Part shown: positions 27,173 through 36,064 of the stretch, in pieces
Layout of the letters: each line of letters begins with the position of its first letter
Position numbering within the stretch: position 1 is the first letter of the stretch
Source: Massilia varians
GTDB lineage: Bacteria > Pseudomonadota > Gammaproteobacteria > Burkholderiales > Burkholderiaceae_D
Direction of reading: 5' to 3'
NCBI RefSeq assembly: GCF_027923905.1
Contig: NZ_AP026966.1
Coordinates: 4,837,001 to 4,901,000 of the forward strand
Length of the DNA stretch: 64,000 nucleotides
Position numbers and translations under genes: made by a program
The notes under the pieces: model-generated
Database searches by the model: none
What the model was told of the DNA's origin: nothing
What the model saw: the letters and a program-made list of their open reading frames with translations, nothing else

Positions 27173-28096
27173 ATGACCATTCCCGATCCATCCGCCATCA
27201 AGACCTGGCTGCTCGACCTCCAGTCCCGCATCGTCGGGGCACTCGAAGCGGTCGACGGCAAACCCTTCCTGGTCGACACCTGGGAGCGCCCGGAAGGCGG
27301 CGGCGGCATCTCGCGCCTGATCGAAGAAGGCAATGTGTTCGAGCGCGGCGGCTGCAACTTCTCGCACGTCACCGGCGCCAGCCTGCCGCCATCGGCCATG
27401 GCCGCGCGTCCGGAACTGGCGGGGCGGGCCTGGGAAGCCATGGGCGTGTCGTTGGTGCTGCATCCGCGCAACCCCTATGCACCGACCGTGCACATGAACG
27501 TGCGCTTTTTCGAAGCCACGGCCGAAGGCAAAGACCCGGTCTGGTGGTTCGGCGGCGGCATGGACCTGACGCCCTATTACGGCAACCAGGACGATGCGCG
27601 CCACTTCCACCAGGTCTGCCACGACGCATTGGCGCCCTACGGCGACGACCTGCACCCGCGCTTCAAGAAGTGGTGCGACGAGTACTTCTACCTGAAGCAC
27701 CGCAAGGAACCGCGCGGCGTGGGCGGCATCTTCTTCGACGACTTCAACGAGACCGGTTTCGACGATGCCTTCGCGATGGTGCGCAAGGTCGGCGACGGCT
27801 TCCTCGATGCCTACCTGCCGATCCTGCGGGCGCGCAAGGACACGCCCTACGGCGAGCGCGAACGCGACTTCCAGGCCTACCGCCGCGGACGCTACGTCGA
27901 GTTCAACCTGGTGTGGGACCGCGGCACCCTGTTCGGCCTGCAGTCGGGCGGCCGCACCGAGGCGATCCTGATGTCGATGCCGCCGATCGTGAAGTGGCGC
28001 TACGACTGGCACCCGGAACCGGGCAGCCCGGAAGCGGCGCTGTATACCGACTTCCTCGTTCACCGGAACTGGCTGGAAGCGAGAAGCGATTCGTGA
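27173..28096 (+). CDS. hemF: Oxygen-dependent coproporphyrinogen III oxidase
   Basis: A 307-aa cytoplasmic enzyme of haem synthesis, decarboxylating coproporphyrinogen III with O2. The family block [20 protein letters not shown], the FFEA and [13 protein letters not shown] stretches, and [14 protein letters not shown] are all present. TGA overlaps the GTG start of nadD. An aerobic life style is implied. Confidence 0.97.
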   Translation: MTIPDPSAIKTWLLDLQSRIVGALEAVDGKPFLVDTWERPEGGGGISRLIEEGNVFERGGCNFSHVTGASLPPSAMAARPELAGRAWEAMGVSLVLHPRNPYAPTVHMNVRFFEATAEGKDPVWWFGGGMDLTPYYGNQDDARHFHQVCHDALAPYGDDLHPRFKKWCDEYFYLKHRKEPRGVGGIFFDDFNETGFDDAFAMVRKVGDGFLDAYLPILRARKDTPYGERERDFQAYRRGRYVEFNLVWDRGTLFGLQSGGRTEAILMSMPPIVKWRYDWHPEPGSPEAALYTDFLVHRNWLEARSDS

Positions 28097-28752
28097 GCCG
28101 GTGCATTGCCCTGCTGGGTGGCAGTTTCGACCCGGTGCACCACGGCCACGTCGCGCTGGCCGCGCTGTTTGCCGAACTCCTGCAGCCCGACCAGCTGCGC
28201 ATCCTGCCTGCGCGGCCGTGGCAGAAGAGCGCCCTGCAGGCCAGCGATTCCCAGCGCGTGAAAATGCTCGAGCTGGCTTTCGGCGATCAGCCGTTCGCGG
28301 TGACGATCGACCTGCAGGAAATCGAACGCGGCAGCGCCACCTACACGGTCGAGACCCTGCGCGGCTTGCGCGCCGAACTCGGCGAGGGCGCTTCGATCGT
28401 CTTCGTCATGGGCGCCGACCAGTTGCAGAAGCTCGATACCTGGCGCGACTGGAAAGCCTTGTTCACGCTCGCCAACCTGGGCGTGGCGGCGCGTCCGGGC
28501 TACGAACTGGACCAGGACAAGCTGCCGCCGGCGGTGGCCGATGAACTCGCAGGACGGCTGGCGACGCCTGCGGAAGTGCGTGCCACGCCCTACGGCAAGG
28601 TATGCCTTGCCCACACTTTGGCGGTAGATATTTCCGCCACACAAGTCCGACATCTGCTGCGCGCGGACGCGAACCATGACGCCGACCTAGGCGCGCTCGT
28701 TCCGCCGCAAGTGCTAGACTATATTCAACAACACAACTTATATAAAACCTAA
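28093..28752 (+). CDS. nadD: Nicotinate-nucleotide adenylyltransferase
   Basis: A 219-aa enzyme making deamido-NAD from nicotinate mononucleotide and ATP. The nucleotidyltransferase motif [11 protein letters not shown] is at the N-terminus and DISATQVR (variant of ISSTxxR) near the C-terminus. The start is GTG at 28093, overlapping the hemF stop (GTGA); the frame upstream is open but reads antiframe through hemF. Its TAA shares a base with the rsfS ATG. Confidence 0.96.
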   Translation: MSRCIALLGGSFDPVHHGHVALAALFAELLQPDQLRILPARPWQKSALQASDSQRVKMLELAFGDQPFAVTIDLQEIERGSATYTVETLRGLRAELGEGASIVFVMGADQLQKLDTWRDWKALFTLANLGVAARPGYELDQDKLPPAVADELAGRLATPAEVRATPYGKVCLAHTLAVDISATQVRHLLRADANHDADLGALVPPQVLDYIQQHNLYKT

Positions 28753-29435
28753 TGGATATCAAGAAACTGCAAACGCTCGTCGTCGACGCCCTCGAGGACG
28801 TCAAGGGCCAGGAGATCGTCCTGTTCGACACGACGCACCTGACCAGCCTGTTCGACCGCATCGCGGTCGTGTCGGGCACCTCGAACCGCCAGACCAAGGC
28901 ACTGGCTGCCTCGGTACGCGACAAGGTCAAGGAAGCAGGCGGCGACGTGATCGGCATGGAAGGCGAGGACACCGGTGAATGGGTGCTGGTCGACCTGGGC
29001 GACATGATCGTCCACATCATGCAGCCGGCCATCCGCCAGTACTACCGCCTGGAAGAAATCTGGGGCGAAAAGCCGGTCAAGCTGGGCGCCGCCAAGCGCA
29101 AGTCGACGCCGGAAGCGGCGGAAGCAGCCGAATCCAAAACCAAGTCGAAGCACCTGGCCGCCAACAAGGACGAGCCGGAAGCCAAGCCGGTCAACGAGCG
29201 CAAGCCGGCCGCCAAACGCGCCACCAAGACCGCCACCGCCACCACCGCCGCCAAGAAGCCGGCCGCCAAGAAGGTCCCGACCGGCAAGACCGTGAAGGTC
29301 GCGCCGAGCAAGACCGAGGTCGCCGCCGTCGAAGCCACCAAGGCCAAGCCGCCGAAGCGTACCCCAAAGGCCGCTGCTGCCGACGCCGAACCGGTGAAAA
29401 AAGTGATCCGCCGCGTGAAGAAGGCCGCCGAGTAA
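28752..29435 (+). CDS. rsfS: Ribosome silencing factor RsfS with long Lys/Ala-rich tail
   Basis: Residues 1-~110 are a complete RsfS/YbeB domain ([19 protein letters not shown], then [16 protein letters not shown]), which binds ribosomal protein uL14 and blocks subunit joining. Residues ~115-227 are an extra low-complexity tail of Lys, Ala, Pro and Thr with repeated KKPAAKK-type units, ending [10 protein letters not shown]. coli RsfS is only ~105 aa. The tail resembles histone-H1-like basic tails and could bind RNA; this is inference. nadD stop and rsfS start overlap. Confidence 0.93.
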   Translation: MDIKKLQTLVVDALEDVKGQEIVLFDTTHLTSLFDRIAVVSGTSNRQTKALAASVRDKVKEAGGDVIGMEGEDTGEWVLVDLGDMIVHIMQPAIRQYYRLEEIWGEKPVKLGAAKRKSTPEAAEAAESKTKSKHLAANKDEPEAKPVNERKPAAKRATKTATATTAAKKPAAKKVPTGKTVKVAPSKTEVAAVEATKAKPPKRTPKAAAADAEPVKKVIRRVKKAAE

Positions 29436-29442
29436 GCTTTCC

Positions 29443-29913
29443 ATGCAGCTGATCATTGCCGCGGTCGGGCACAAGATGCCGGCCTGGATCGAATCCGGGT
29501 TCGGCGAATACACCAAGCGCATGCCGCCCGAACTGCGCATCGTGCTCAAGGAAATCAAGCCGGTCGAGCGCTCGGGCAGCAAGACCGCCGCCACCGCGAT
29601 GGCGCTCGAGCGCGAACGCATCGAGGCCGTGCTGCCGAAAGGCGTGCGCATCATCGCGCTGGACGAGCGCGGCAAGGACCTGACCAGCGTCGGCCTGTCG
29701 CAGATGCTGGAATCCTGGCAGCAGGACGGCCGCGACACCGCCTTCCTGATCGGTGGCGCCGACGGACTCGACCCCGGATTGAAGGCGCGCGCCGAAGGCA
29801 TGATCCGCATCTCCAGCATGACGCTCCCGCACGGAATCGTGCGTGTCATGCTGGCGGAACAGTTGTACCGTGCCTGGTCGATCACCCAGAACCACCCGTA
29901 CCATCGCGTGTGA
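29443..29913 (+). CDS. rlmH: 23S rRNA pseudouridine-1915 N3-methyltransferase
   Basis: A 156-aa SPOUT methyltransferase; the trefoil-knot SAM region is seen as [11 protein letters not shown] and the C-terminal [18 protein letters not shown] followed by NHPYHR. It methylates pseudouridine 1915 of helix 69 on the assembled 70S ribosome, functionally close to RsfS next door. Confidence 0.98.
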   Translation: MQLIIAAVGHKMPAWIESGFGEYTKRMPPELRIVLKEIKPVERSGSKTAATAMALERERIEAVLPKGVRIIALDERGKDLTSVGLSQMLESWQQDGRDTAFLIGGADGLDPGLKARAEGMIRISSMTLPHGIVRVMLAEQLYRAWSITQNHPYHRV

Positions 29914-29926
29914 TTGCCCGCCACCC

Positions 29927-30544
29927 ATGAAACCCACTGACAAGAAAATCTACCTCGCCTCGAAGAGCCCGCGCAGGCGCGAACTGCTGCGCCAGGTCGG
30001 CGTGGAATTCGAACTGCTGATGCTGCGCAGCGACCCGGCCCGCGGCGTGGACGTCAGCGAAGACGTGCTGCCGGGCGAAGACCCGCACGCCTACGTGGCG
30101 CGGGTGGCCAGGGAGAAAGGCGCGTTCGCCTGGAACATCCTGCAGCAGCGCCGCCAGCCGCTGCGTCCCGTCCTCACCGCCGACACCACGGTCACCATTG
30201 ACGGCGAGATCCTCGGCAAGCCGGCCGACAACAAGGAAGCCATCGCCATGCTCGAGCGCCTGTCCGGCCGCACCCACCAGGTGCTGACCGCGGTGGCTGT
30301 GCATTCCGAGCGGGTGGCGGAACAGCTCACCCAGGTGTCGAACGTGCGCTTCGCTACGCTCAGCCCGGCGCAGATCCGCGCCTACTGCGCCACGACCGAA
30401 CCCTACGACAAGGCGGGCGGCTATGGCATCCAGGGCCTGGCCGCGCTGTTCGTCGAGCATATCGAGGGCAGCCATTCGGGAATCATGGGCCTGCCGATCT
30501 TCGAGACGGCCAATCTGCTGCGCAAAGCCAGCTACCCCATCTGA
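29927..30544 (+). CDS. maf: Maf-family nucleoside triphosphate pyrophosphatase (YhdE-type)
   Basis: A 205-aa enzyme hydrolysing non-canonical or dTTP/UTP-type nucleotides. LASKSPRRRELL at the N-terminus, catalytic Asp in TADTTV and DKAGGYGIQG are the Maf motifs; the RR and GIQG pattern is closer to YhdE (dTTP/UTP) than to YceF. ATG at 29927 chosen; the frame is open upstream into rlmH but that part is not Maf-like. Housekeeping repair of the nucleotide pool. Confidence 0.93.
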   Translation: MKPTDKKIYLASKSPRRRELLRQVGVEFELLMLRSDPARGVDVSEDVLPGEDPHAYVARVAREKGAFAWNILQQRRQPLRPVLTADTTVTIDGEILGKPADNKEAIAMLERLSGRTHQVLTAVAVHSERVAEQLTQVSNVRFATLSPAQIRAYCATTEPYDKAGGYGIQGLAALFVEHIEGSHSGIMGLPIFETANLLRKASYPI

Positions 30545-30640
30545 ACGTTCCGGTTTCCGTGGGGCCGGCGGCGCACCGCCCGCCTGCGAACGACGCCGCC
30601 CGTGTATGATGTCGCTCTGAACAATACTGCACGGCCGGCC

Positions 30641-32113
30641 ATGAACGAAGACATCCTCATCAACATCACCCCGCAGGAAACGCGCGTGGCGCTGATCCTG
30701 CAGGGCGCTGTGCAGGAACTGCACATCGAGCGCACCCTCACGCGCGGGTTGGCGGGGAACGTCTATCTCGGCAAGGTCGTGCGCGTGCTGCCGGGCATGC
30801 AGTCGGCCTTCATCGACATCGGCCTGGAGCGCGCCGCTTTTCTCCACGTCGCCGATATCTGGGAAGCGCGTAATCACGAAGGCCCCAACGGCGCCCTGGC
30901 CGCGCCCACCCCTATCGAAAAGCTGCTGTTCGACGGCCAGGTGCTGACCGTGCAGGTCATCAAGGACCCGATCGGCACCAAGGGCGCGCGCCTGTCGACC
31001 CAGATTTCGATCGCCGGCCGCATGCTGGTCTACCTGCCGCAAGACCACCACATCGGCATCTCGCAAAAGATCGAGAAGGAAGCCGACCGCGAACACCTGC
31101 GCACCCGTCTGACGAGCCTGCTGCCGAAGGAAGAAAAGGGCGGCTACATCGTGCGCACCCAGGCCGAGGAAGCCTCGGATGCCGACCTGGCGGCCGACGT
31201 CGACTACCTGCGCAAGACCTGGGCCGCCATCGTACAGGGTGCGCGCACCCGGCCGCCGACTTCCCTGCTCTACCAGGACCTGAACCTGGCCCAGCGCGTG
31301 CTGCGCGACTTCGTGCACGACGAGACCGCGACCATCCAGGTGGACTCGCGCGAGAACCACGCCATGCTGGTCGAGTTCGCGCAGGTCTACACCCCGAGCG
31401 TGCTGTCGCGCCTGACCCACTACACCGGCGAGCGCCCGCTGTTCGACCTGTATGGCGTCGAGGAGGAAATCCTGCGTGCGCTGGGCCGCCGCGTCGACCT
31501 CAAGAGCGGCGGCTACCTGATCGTCGACCAGACCGAGGCGATGACCACCATCGACGTCAACACCGGCGGCTACGTCGGCGGGCGCAACTTTGCCGACACC
31601 ATCTTCAAGACCAACCTGGAAGCGGCGCACGCCATCGCGCGCCAGCTGCGCCTGCGCAACCTGGGCGGCATCATCATCCTCGACTTCATCGACATGGAGA
31701 ACAACGAGCACCGCAACGCCGTGCTCGCGGAACTCAAGAAGACCCTGGCGCGCGACCGCACCAAGGTCTCGGTGAGCGGCTTCTCCGCACTCGGCCTGGT
31801 CGAGATGACGAGGAAGCGCACGCGCGAGTCGCTGGCCCACATCCTGTGCGAACCCTGCCCGGCCTGCGCCGGCAAGGGACAGGTGAAAACCTCGCGCACC
31901 ATCTGCTACGAGATCCTGCGCGAACTGCTGCGCGAAGCCAAGCAGTTCAACCCGCGCGAGTTCCGCATCGTCGCCTCGCAGGAAGTCATCGACCTGTTCC
32001 TGGAAGAGGAATCGCAGCACCTGGCCATGCTGGGAGACTTCATCGGCAAACGTATTTCCTTGCAGGTGGAGAAGGGTTACCACCAGGAACAGTACGACGT
32101 GATCCTGATGTAG
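30641..32113 (+). CDS. rng: Ribonuclease G
   Basis: A 490-aa endoribonuclease of the RNase E/G family, processing the 5' end of 16S rRNA and some mRNAs. S1-like RNA-binding region at ~35-120 (GNVYLGKVVRVLPGMQSAF), catalytic core with IIILDFIDM (Mg-binding Asp), FSALGLVEMTRKR and the Zn-link CPAC. It lacks the long C-terminal scaffold of RNase E. Start ATG at 30641 is favoured over 30602, because the upstream codons are not family-like. Confidence 0.96.
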   Translation: MNEDILINITPQETRVALILQGAVQELHIERTLTRGLAGNVYLGKVVRVLPGMQSAFIDIGLERAAFLHVADIWEARNHEGPNGALAAPTPIEKLLFDGQVLTVQVIKDPIGTKGARLSTQISIAGRMLVYLPQDHHIGISQKIEKEADREHLRTRLTSLLPKEEKGGYIVRTQAEEASDADLAADVDYLRKTWAAIVQGARTRPPTSLLYQDLNLAQRVLRDFVHDETATIQVDSRENHAMLVEFAQVYTPSVLSRLTHYTGERPLFDLYGVEEEILRALGRRVDLKSGGYLIVDQTEAMTTIDVNTGGYVGGRNFADTIFKTNLEAAHAIARQLRLRNLGGIIILDFIDMENNEHRNAVLAELKKTLARDRTKVSVSGFSALGLVEMTRKRTRESLAHILCEPCPACAGKGQVKTSRTICYEILRELLREAKQFNPREFRIVASQEVIDLFLEEESQHLAMLGDFIGKRISLQVEKGYHQEQYDVILM

Positions 32114-32143
32114 CAATCGGGCGGCTGCCAGGCGCGAGGCGGG

Positions 32144-32170
32144 TATGATGTGCTCCACATGAGCACATCA
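32144..32170 (+). promoter_or_regulatory. -10-like TATGAT overlapping a 10-bp inverted repeat before the CHAD gene
   Basis: TGATGTGCTC (32146-32155) and GAGCACATCA (32161-32170) are perfect inverted arms around CACAT. TATGAT at 32144-32149 overlaps the first arm, so a protein bound here could control the downstream CHAD gene. No good -35 is visible. Confidence 0.4.
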
Positions 32171-32181
32171 GGGACAGTCCG

Positions 32182-33102
32182 ATGGAAGCCGAACCGACAG
32201 TGAAGCTGAGCAAGGCCGATGCACCGGCGCCGGTCAAGGCCGCACGGGTGCGCCTGAAGCGCAAGATGCGCATGGAAGACGCGCTGCAGCGCATCGGGCT
32301 GAACTGCATGGCGCAGATCGAATCCAATGTGCCCGGCGTGCTGGTGCAAAACGTCGAGAGCCTGCACCAGATGCGCGTCGGCCTGCGCCGCCTGCGCGCC
32401 CTGCTCGCCATGTTCCGCGACCTGGCGCCGCTGCCGCCCGGGCTCCAGGAAGAACTCGACTGGCTGGCGGCCGAACTGGGCGCCACGCGCGACTGGGACG
32501 TGCTGGCCGGCACCATCCTGCCCAGCATCACCGGCATCCAGACCGGGGCCCTGCAGGCGGCGGCACAGGAACAGGCCCGCGCCCTGCACAAGAACCTGCT
32601 GCCCGCCCTGCGCTCGCCGCGCTATGGCCAGCTGGTGCAGCAGATGAACGGCTGGCTGCACGGCCGCCAGTGGCGTCCCGCGGCCGGCCTGGGGCCGGAC
32701 GACCCGCTGGCTAAGTGCGCCCTGGATGGCCTGGTGCCGCTCGTGCGCAAGGCGCAACGACGCCTGCGCAAGCGCGTCGCGGCGCTCGACGAGAACGATG
32801 CGCCGTCCCGGCACCGGGTGCGCATCGCGGCCAAGAAGGCGCGCTATGCGGCCGAATTCTTCCGCGATCTGCTGCCCAAAAAAGAGGTCAAGGCCTATAT
32901 CAAGTGCCTGTCCGGCGTGCAGGACCGGCTCGGCCACCTGAACGACCTGGCGGTGGCGGACAGGCTGCTGCCGGAGCTCGCACACCACGGCCACGCGCAC
33001 GACGGCGCGTATGCGCGCGGCTGGGTTGGCGGGAGCGCGTGCGCCGCCGCCCACGGCCTGCGCGACGCGCTCGGGAAGGTGGCGCGCATGAAACTGGCGT
33101 AA
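32182..33102 (+). CDS. CHAD domain-containing protein
   Basis: A 306-aa, all-helical, strongly basic protein. Conserved His/Arg blocks of CHAD domains are seen: LHQMRVGLRRLRALL near 55-70 and RHRVRIAAKKARYAAEFF near 210-230. CHAD domains bind polyphosphate, and CHAD proteins are found on polyphosphate granules. No polyphosphate kinase or CYTH domain gene adjoins it. It follows rng by 68 bp with its own candidate promoter. Confidence 0.88.
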   Translation: MEAEPTVKLSKADAPAPVKAARVRLKRKMRMEDALQRIGLNCMAQIESNVPGVLVQNVESLHQMRVGLRRLRALLAMFRDLAPLPPGLQEELDWLAAELGATRDWDVLAGTILPSITGIQTGALQAAAQEQARALHKNLLPALRSPRYGQLVQQMNGWLHGRQWRPAAGLGPDDPLAKCALDGLVPLVRKAQRRLRKRVAALDENDAPSRHRVRIAAKKARYAAEFFRDLLPKKEVKAYIKCLSGVQDRLGHLNDLAVADRLLPELAHHGHAHDGAYARGWVGGSACAAAHGLRDALGKVARMKLA

Positions 33103-33147
33103 GCCTGCCGCGCGCGGCGCCGCCCGGCCAGGGTGTAGCATGGCGCC

Positions 33148-33786
33148 ATGAACCCGCCTGTCCCCATCCGCATCGACGTCTGGAGCGACTACGTCTGCCC
33201 CTTCTGCTACCTCGAGCTGCCGCCGATCCGGCGCCTGCAGGAGCAGTACGCCGGGCAAGTCGACGTGGTCTGGCGCGCCTTCGAACTGCGTCCCGCACCG
33301 AAGCCGACGCTCGACCCTGACGGCGAGTACCTGCACACGACCTGGAACCGTTCCGTGTATCCGATGGCGGCCGAGCGCGGCATGCGCCTGAAGCTGCCGC
33401 CGGTGCAGCCGCGTAGCCGCCTGGCCTTCGAAGCCGTCGCCCACGCCCGCGAGCAGGGCCATTTCGACGCCATGCACGAGGCGCTGTTTCGCGCCTTCTT
33501 TGAAGATGGCCGCGACATCGGCAACCCCGGCGTGCTGGCCGACATCGCGCAAGAAACCGGCCTCGACCGCCAGGGCGTGAGCGAGGCGCTGGAAAGTGGC
33601 CGCCATACCGCCGCGGTACACGCGGACCAGCAGCTGGCGCAGTCGCTCGGCGTGGCCGGCGTGCCGATCATGGTGTTCCGGCCCGCGGGCGCCGGCTGGG
33701 AACAGGCTGTCGGGGTACGCGGCGCCGTGCCCTACGAGACCATGGAAGCGGCGCTCAGGCAGGTGCGGGACGAAGCGGCCGGCTAG
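33148..33786 (+). CDS. DsbA-family oxidoreductase (FrnE-like)
   Basis: A 212-aa thioredoxin-fold protein with no signal peptide, so cytoplasmic. Redox motif CPFC at ~17-20 in VWSDYVCPFCYLE and cis-Pro in GVAGVPIMVF near 170. The family (FrnE, 2-hydroxychromene-2-carboxylate isomerase-like) catalyses dithiol/disulfide or GSH-linked reactions, linked in other bacteria to oxidative stress. Stands 45 bp after the CHAD gene. Confidence 0.9.
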   Translation: MNPPVPIRIDVWSDYVCPFCYLELPPIRRLQEQYAGQVDVVWRAFELRPAPKPTLDPDGEYLHTTWNRSVYPMAAERGMRLKLPPVQPRSRLAFEAVAHAREQGHFDAMHEALFRAFFEDGRDIGNPGVLADIAQETGLDRQGVSEALESGRHTAAVHADQQLAQSLGVAGVPIMVFRPAGAGWEQAVGVRGAVPYETMEAALRQVRDEAAG

Positions 33787-33813
33787 CTGCCGCGCGCGGA
33801 CCAGGGGCCCGTG

Positions 33814-34467
33814 TCAGCGGTATTCGAGGCGCCCGTCGCGCAGCTTCAGGCGCTGGATGCCCGGCAGCCCGATCAGGTCGCGGTCGTGGCAGGCCATCAC
33901 CACGCTGCTGCCCTGCTCGAGCAAGGTGGGAATCAGGTCGATCACCTGCTCGCGCGCCGGACCGTCGAGGTTGGCCGTGGGTTCGTCGAGCAGCAGCAGG
34001 CGCGGCTGCAACACGCGGGCCCGGGCCAGGGCCACGCGCTGCTTCTCGCCGCCGGACAGGCGGCTCGGGTCGGTGTCGCGCAGGTGGGCCACGCCGGCCC
34101 AGGCCATCGCTTCCTCCACCAAGGGGGCCGCACTACGCCGGTTTTCGCCGCGCGCCAGCAGGCCGTAGGCGATGTTGTGGGCGACGCTGGTCGAGAACAT
34201 GATCGGATGCTGGTGCACGAACACGATGGCGCGCCGCAGCGCTGGCGGATACGGGTGCAGCGGCATGCTGCGGCCGTCGAACTCCACCGTGCAGGCGTCA
34301 ACGCGTTCCAGGCCGGCGAGCGTGCGTAGCAGCGTCGACTTGCCGGCCCCGTTCACGCCGGTCAGGACATAGGCCGTCCCTGTCTCGATGGCCAGCCGCT
34401 CGATCTCGAACAGCGTACGTTCGCCGTGGCGCTTGCGCAGGCCGTGCACGGTGAGGAGCGGATTCAC
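33814..34467 (-). CDS. ABC transporter ATPase, tungstate/molybdate-type (TupC-like)
   Basis: A 217-aa ATPase with Walker A GVNGAGKST, signature LSGGEKQRVALARA and Walker B LLLLDEPTANLD. GTG start at 34467 with GGGAGG 6 nt upstream; it overlaps the permease stop (GTGA). Short length, without the C-terminal Mop domain of ModC, fits TupC. Location directly after fdhD in a formate dehydrogenase operon supports delivery of tungstate or molybdate for the cofactor. The substrate-binding gene tupA is not seen in the window. Confidence 0.85.
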   Translation of the reverse strand: MNPLLTVHGLRKRHGERTLFEIERLAIETGTAYVLTGVNGAGKSTLLRTLAGLERVDACTVEFDGRSMPLHPYPPALRRAIVFVHQHPIMFSTSVAHNIAYGLLARGENRRSAAPLVEEAMAWAGVAHLRDTDPSRLSGGEKQRVALARARVLQPRLLLLDEPTANLDGPAREQVIDLIPTLLEQGSSVVMACHDRDLIGLPGIQRLKLRDGRLEYR

Positions 34468-35171
34468 CAGCGTCCTCCCGCCGTGTGGGCTTCGCCCTGC
34501 AGCAGCACCAGCGCGCCATTCATCAGGAGCGCCAGCGAGACCAGCACGATGCCCAGCGCAATCCCCTGCGCGAACTCGCCCTTGCTGGTTTCCAGCGCGA
34601 TGGCGGTGGTGATGGTGCGGGTCTGCCCTTCGATGTTCCCGCCCACCATCAGGGCGCAGCCGACTTCCGAGATCACGCGGCCGAAGCCGCTGATGACGGC
34701 GGCCATCACGCCGTAGCGCGCCTCGTGCAGCACGGTGAGCATCACGCGCCAGCGCGAGGCACCATGGGCGATCGCGGTTTCGGCGTAGCGCGGGTCGGCC
34801 GCCTGCACCGCCGCCAGCGTGAAGGCCAGCAGCACCGGCATCCCGATCACCATCTGGCCGAGGATCACGCCTTCCTGGGTGAACAGCCATGCCAGGCCGC
34901 CCATCGGGCCGCGCCGCGACAGCAGCAGGTAGAGCAGCAGGCCGATCAGGACGGTGGGCAGCGACAGCGCGGCCTGGGCCAGCCAGACGGCGATGCGCCG
35001 CCCCGGGAAGCGGTGCATCGCAATCACGTAGCCGAGGAAGACCGCCGGCGGGGCCGCCAGCAGCAGCCCGAGGATGCTGGTCTTGAGCGAGACCCAGACG
35101 ATGCGCCATAGCGCCTCGTCGCCGCTGAACAGCAGCGCAAACGCGTGCATCGTTGCGTCCAGCAGGGACAT
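34464..35171 (-). CDS. ABC transporter permease, tungstate-type (TupB-like)
   Basis: A 235-aa inner-membrane protein with 5-6 helices and the permease EAA-type loop (AIAHGASRWRVMLTVLHEARYG). The conserved segment SGFGRVISEVGCALMVGGNI is characteristic of TupB/WtpB-like permeases. ATG overlaps the fdhD stop (TGATG) and its stop overlaps the ATPase start. Together they give an importer lacking its own binding protein. Confidence 0.85.
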   Translation of the reverse strand: MSLLDATMHAFALLFSGDEALWRIVWVSLKTSILGLLLAAPPAVFLGYVIAMHRFPGRRIAVWLAQAALSLPTVLIGLLLYLLLSRRGPMGGLAWLFTQEGVILGQMVIGMPVLLAFTLAAVQAADPRYAETAIAHGASRWRVMLTVLHEARYGVMAAVISGFGRVISEVGCALMVGGNIEGQTRTITTAIALETSKGEFAQGIALGIVLVSLALLMNGALVLLQGEAHTAGGRW

Positions 35172-36064
35172 CAGGCCGGCCGCGCGCTATGGTAGGGAGC
35201 GTTCAGGGGTTCCAGCAGCTCGGGCTCGAACACCAGGCGCTCGTGCCCGGCCAGCAGCAGGAAGTGCTTGCCCGAGCAGCGCGCCAGCAGCGACATGCCG
35301 ACCCGCTGCGCCACCATGTGCCCCATCTGGGTGGTGCCGGAACGCGAGAGCAGGAAGGGAATGCCCATCTGGGCGCCCTTGATGACCATCTCGGAGGTCA
35401 GGCGCCCGGTGGTGTAGAACACCTTGTCCCCGCCCTCCATGCCGTCGAGCCACATCAGGCCGGCGATGGCGTCCACCGCATTGTGGCGGCCGACGTCCTC
35501 CACAAAATACAGCAGCTCGCCCTCGCGCGAGAACAGCGCGCAGCCGTGCACCGAGCCGGCCTGCTTGTAGACCGACTGCTGGGTGCGAATCAGCTCGACG
35601 ATGCGGTAGACGACCGACTGCGGCAAGCGCGCATCCTGGGGCAGCGTGATTCTTTCGACCTCGTCCATCAGCCCGCCGAACACCGAGCCCTGCCCGCAGC
35701 CGGTGGTCACCACTTTCTTCGCGGTGCGCTCCTCGACATCCGCAATGCCGTTGCGGGTGACGACCGCCACCGCATCGACCGACCAGTCGACCTGGATCGA
35801 GACGATGTCCTCGAGCGTGCGCACCAGGCGCTGGTTGCGCAGGTAGCCGAGCGTGAGCGCCTCGGGTGCGCCGCCCAAGGTCATCAGGGTGACGATCTCG
35901 CGCTTGTCCACGTACACGGTCAGCGGGCGCTCGGCGGGAATGTGGATGCTTGAAACACGGCCGCGCTCGTCCATGGCCGTGACTTCCTGCGTCAGGCTGG
36001 CGCGCGCGTCGGACAGCTGGGGTCGGTAGCGCGCGGTGGCCTGAAATGGTTCGGGGCAGTTCAT
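35171..36064 (-). CDS. fdhD: Formate dehydrogenase accessory sulfurtransferase FdhD
   Basis: A 297-aa protein that passes sulfur from a cysteine desulfurase to the Mo/W cofactor of formate dehydrogenase, needed for activity. The active-site region is TTGCGQGSVFGG with Cys123; the second Cys of the E. coli CxxC pair is not present, one Cys being the more conserved. ATG overlaps the stop of the catalytic subunit (ATGA). In fds operons this role is played by FdsC. Confidence 0.93.
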   Translation of the reverse strand: MNCPEPFQATARYRPQLSDARASLTQEVTAMDERGRVSSIHIPAERPLTVYVDKREIVTLMTLGGAPEALTLGYLRNQRLVRTLEDIVSIQVDWSVDAVAVVTRNGIADVEERTAKKVVTTGCGQGSVFGGLMDEVERITLPQDARLPQSVVYRIVELIRTQQSVYKQAGSVHGCALFSREGELLYFVEDVGRHNAVDAIAGLMWLDGMEGGDKVFYTTGRLTSEMVIKGAQMGIPFLLSRSGTTQMGHMVAQRVGMSLLARCSGKHFLLLAGHERLVFEPELLEPLNAPYHSARPA

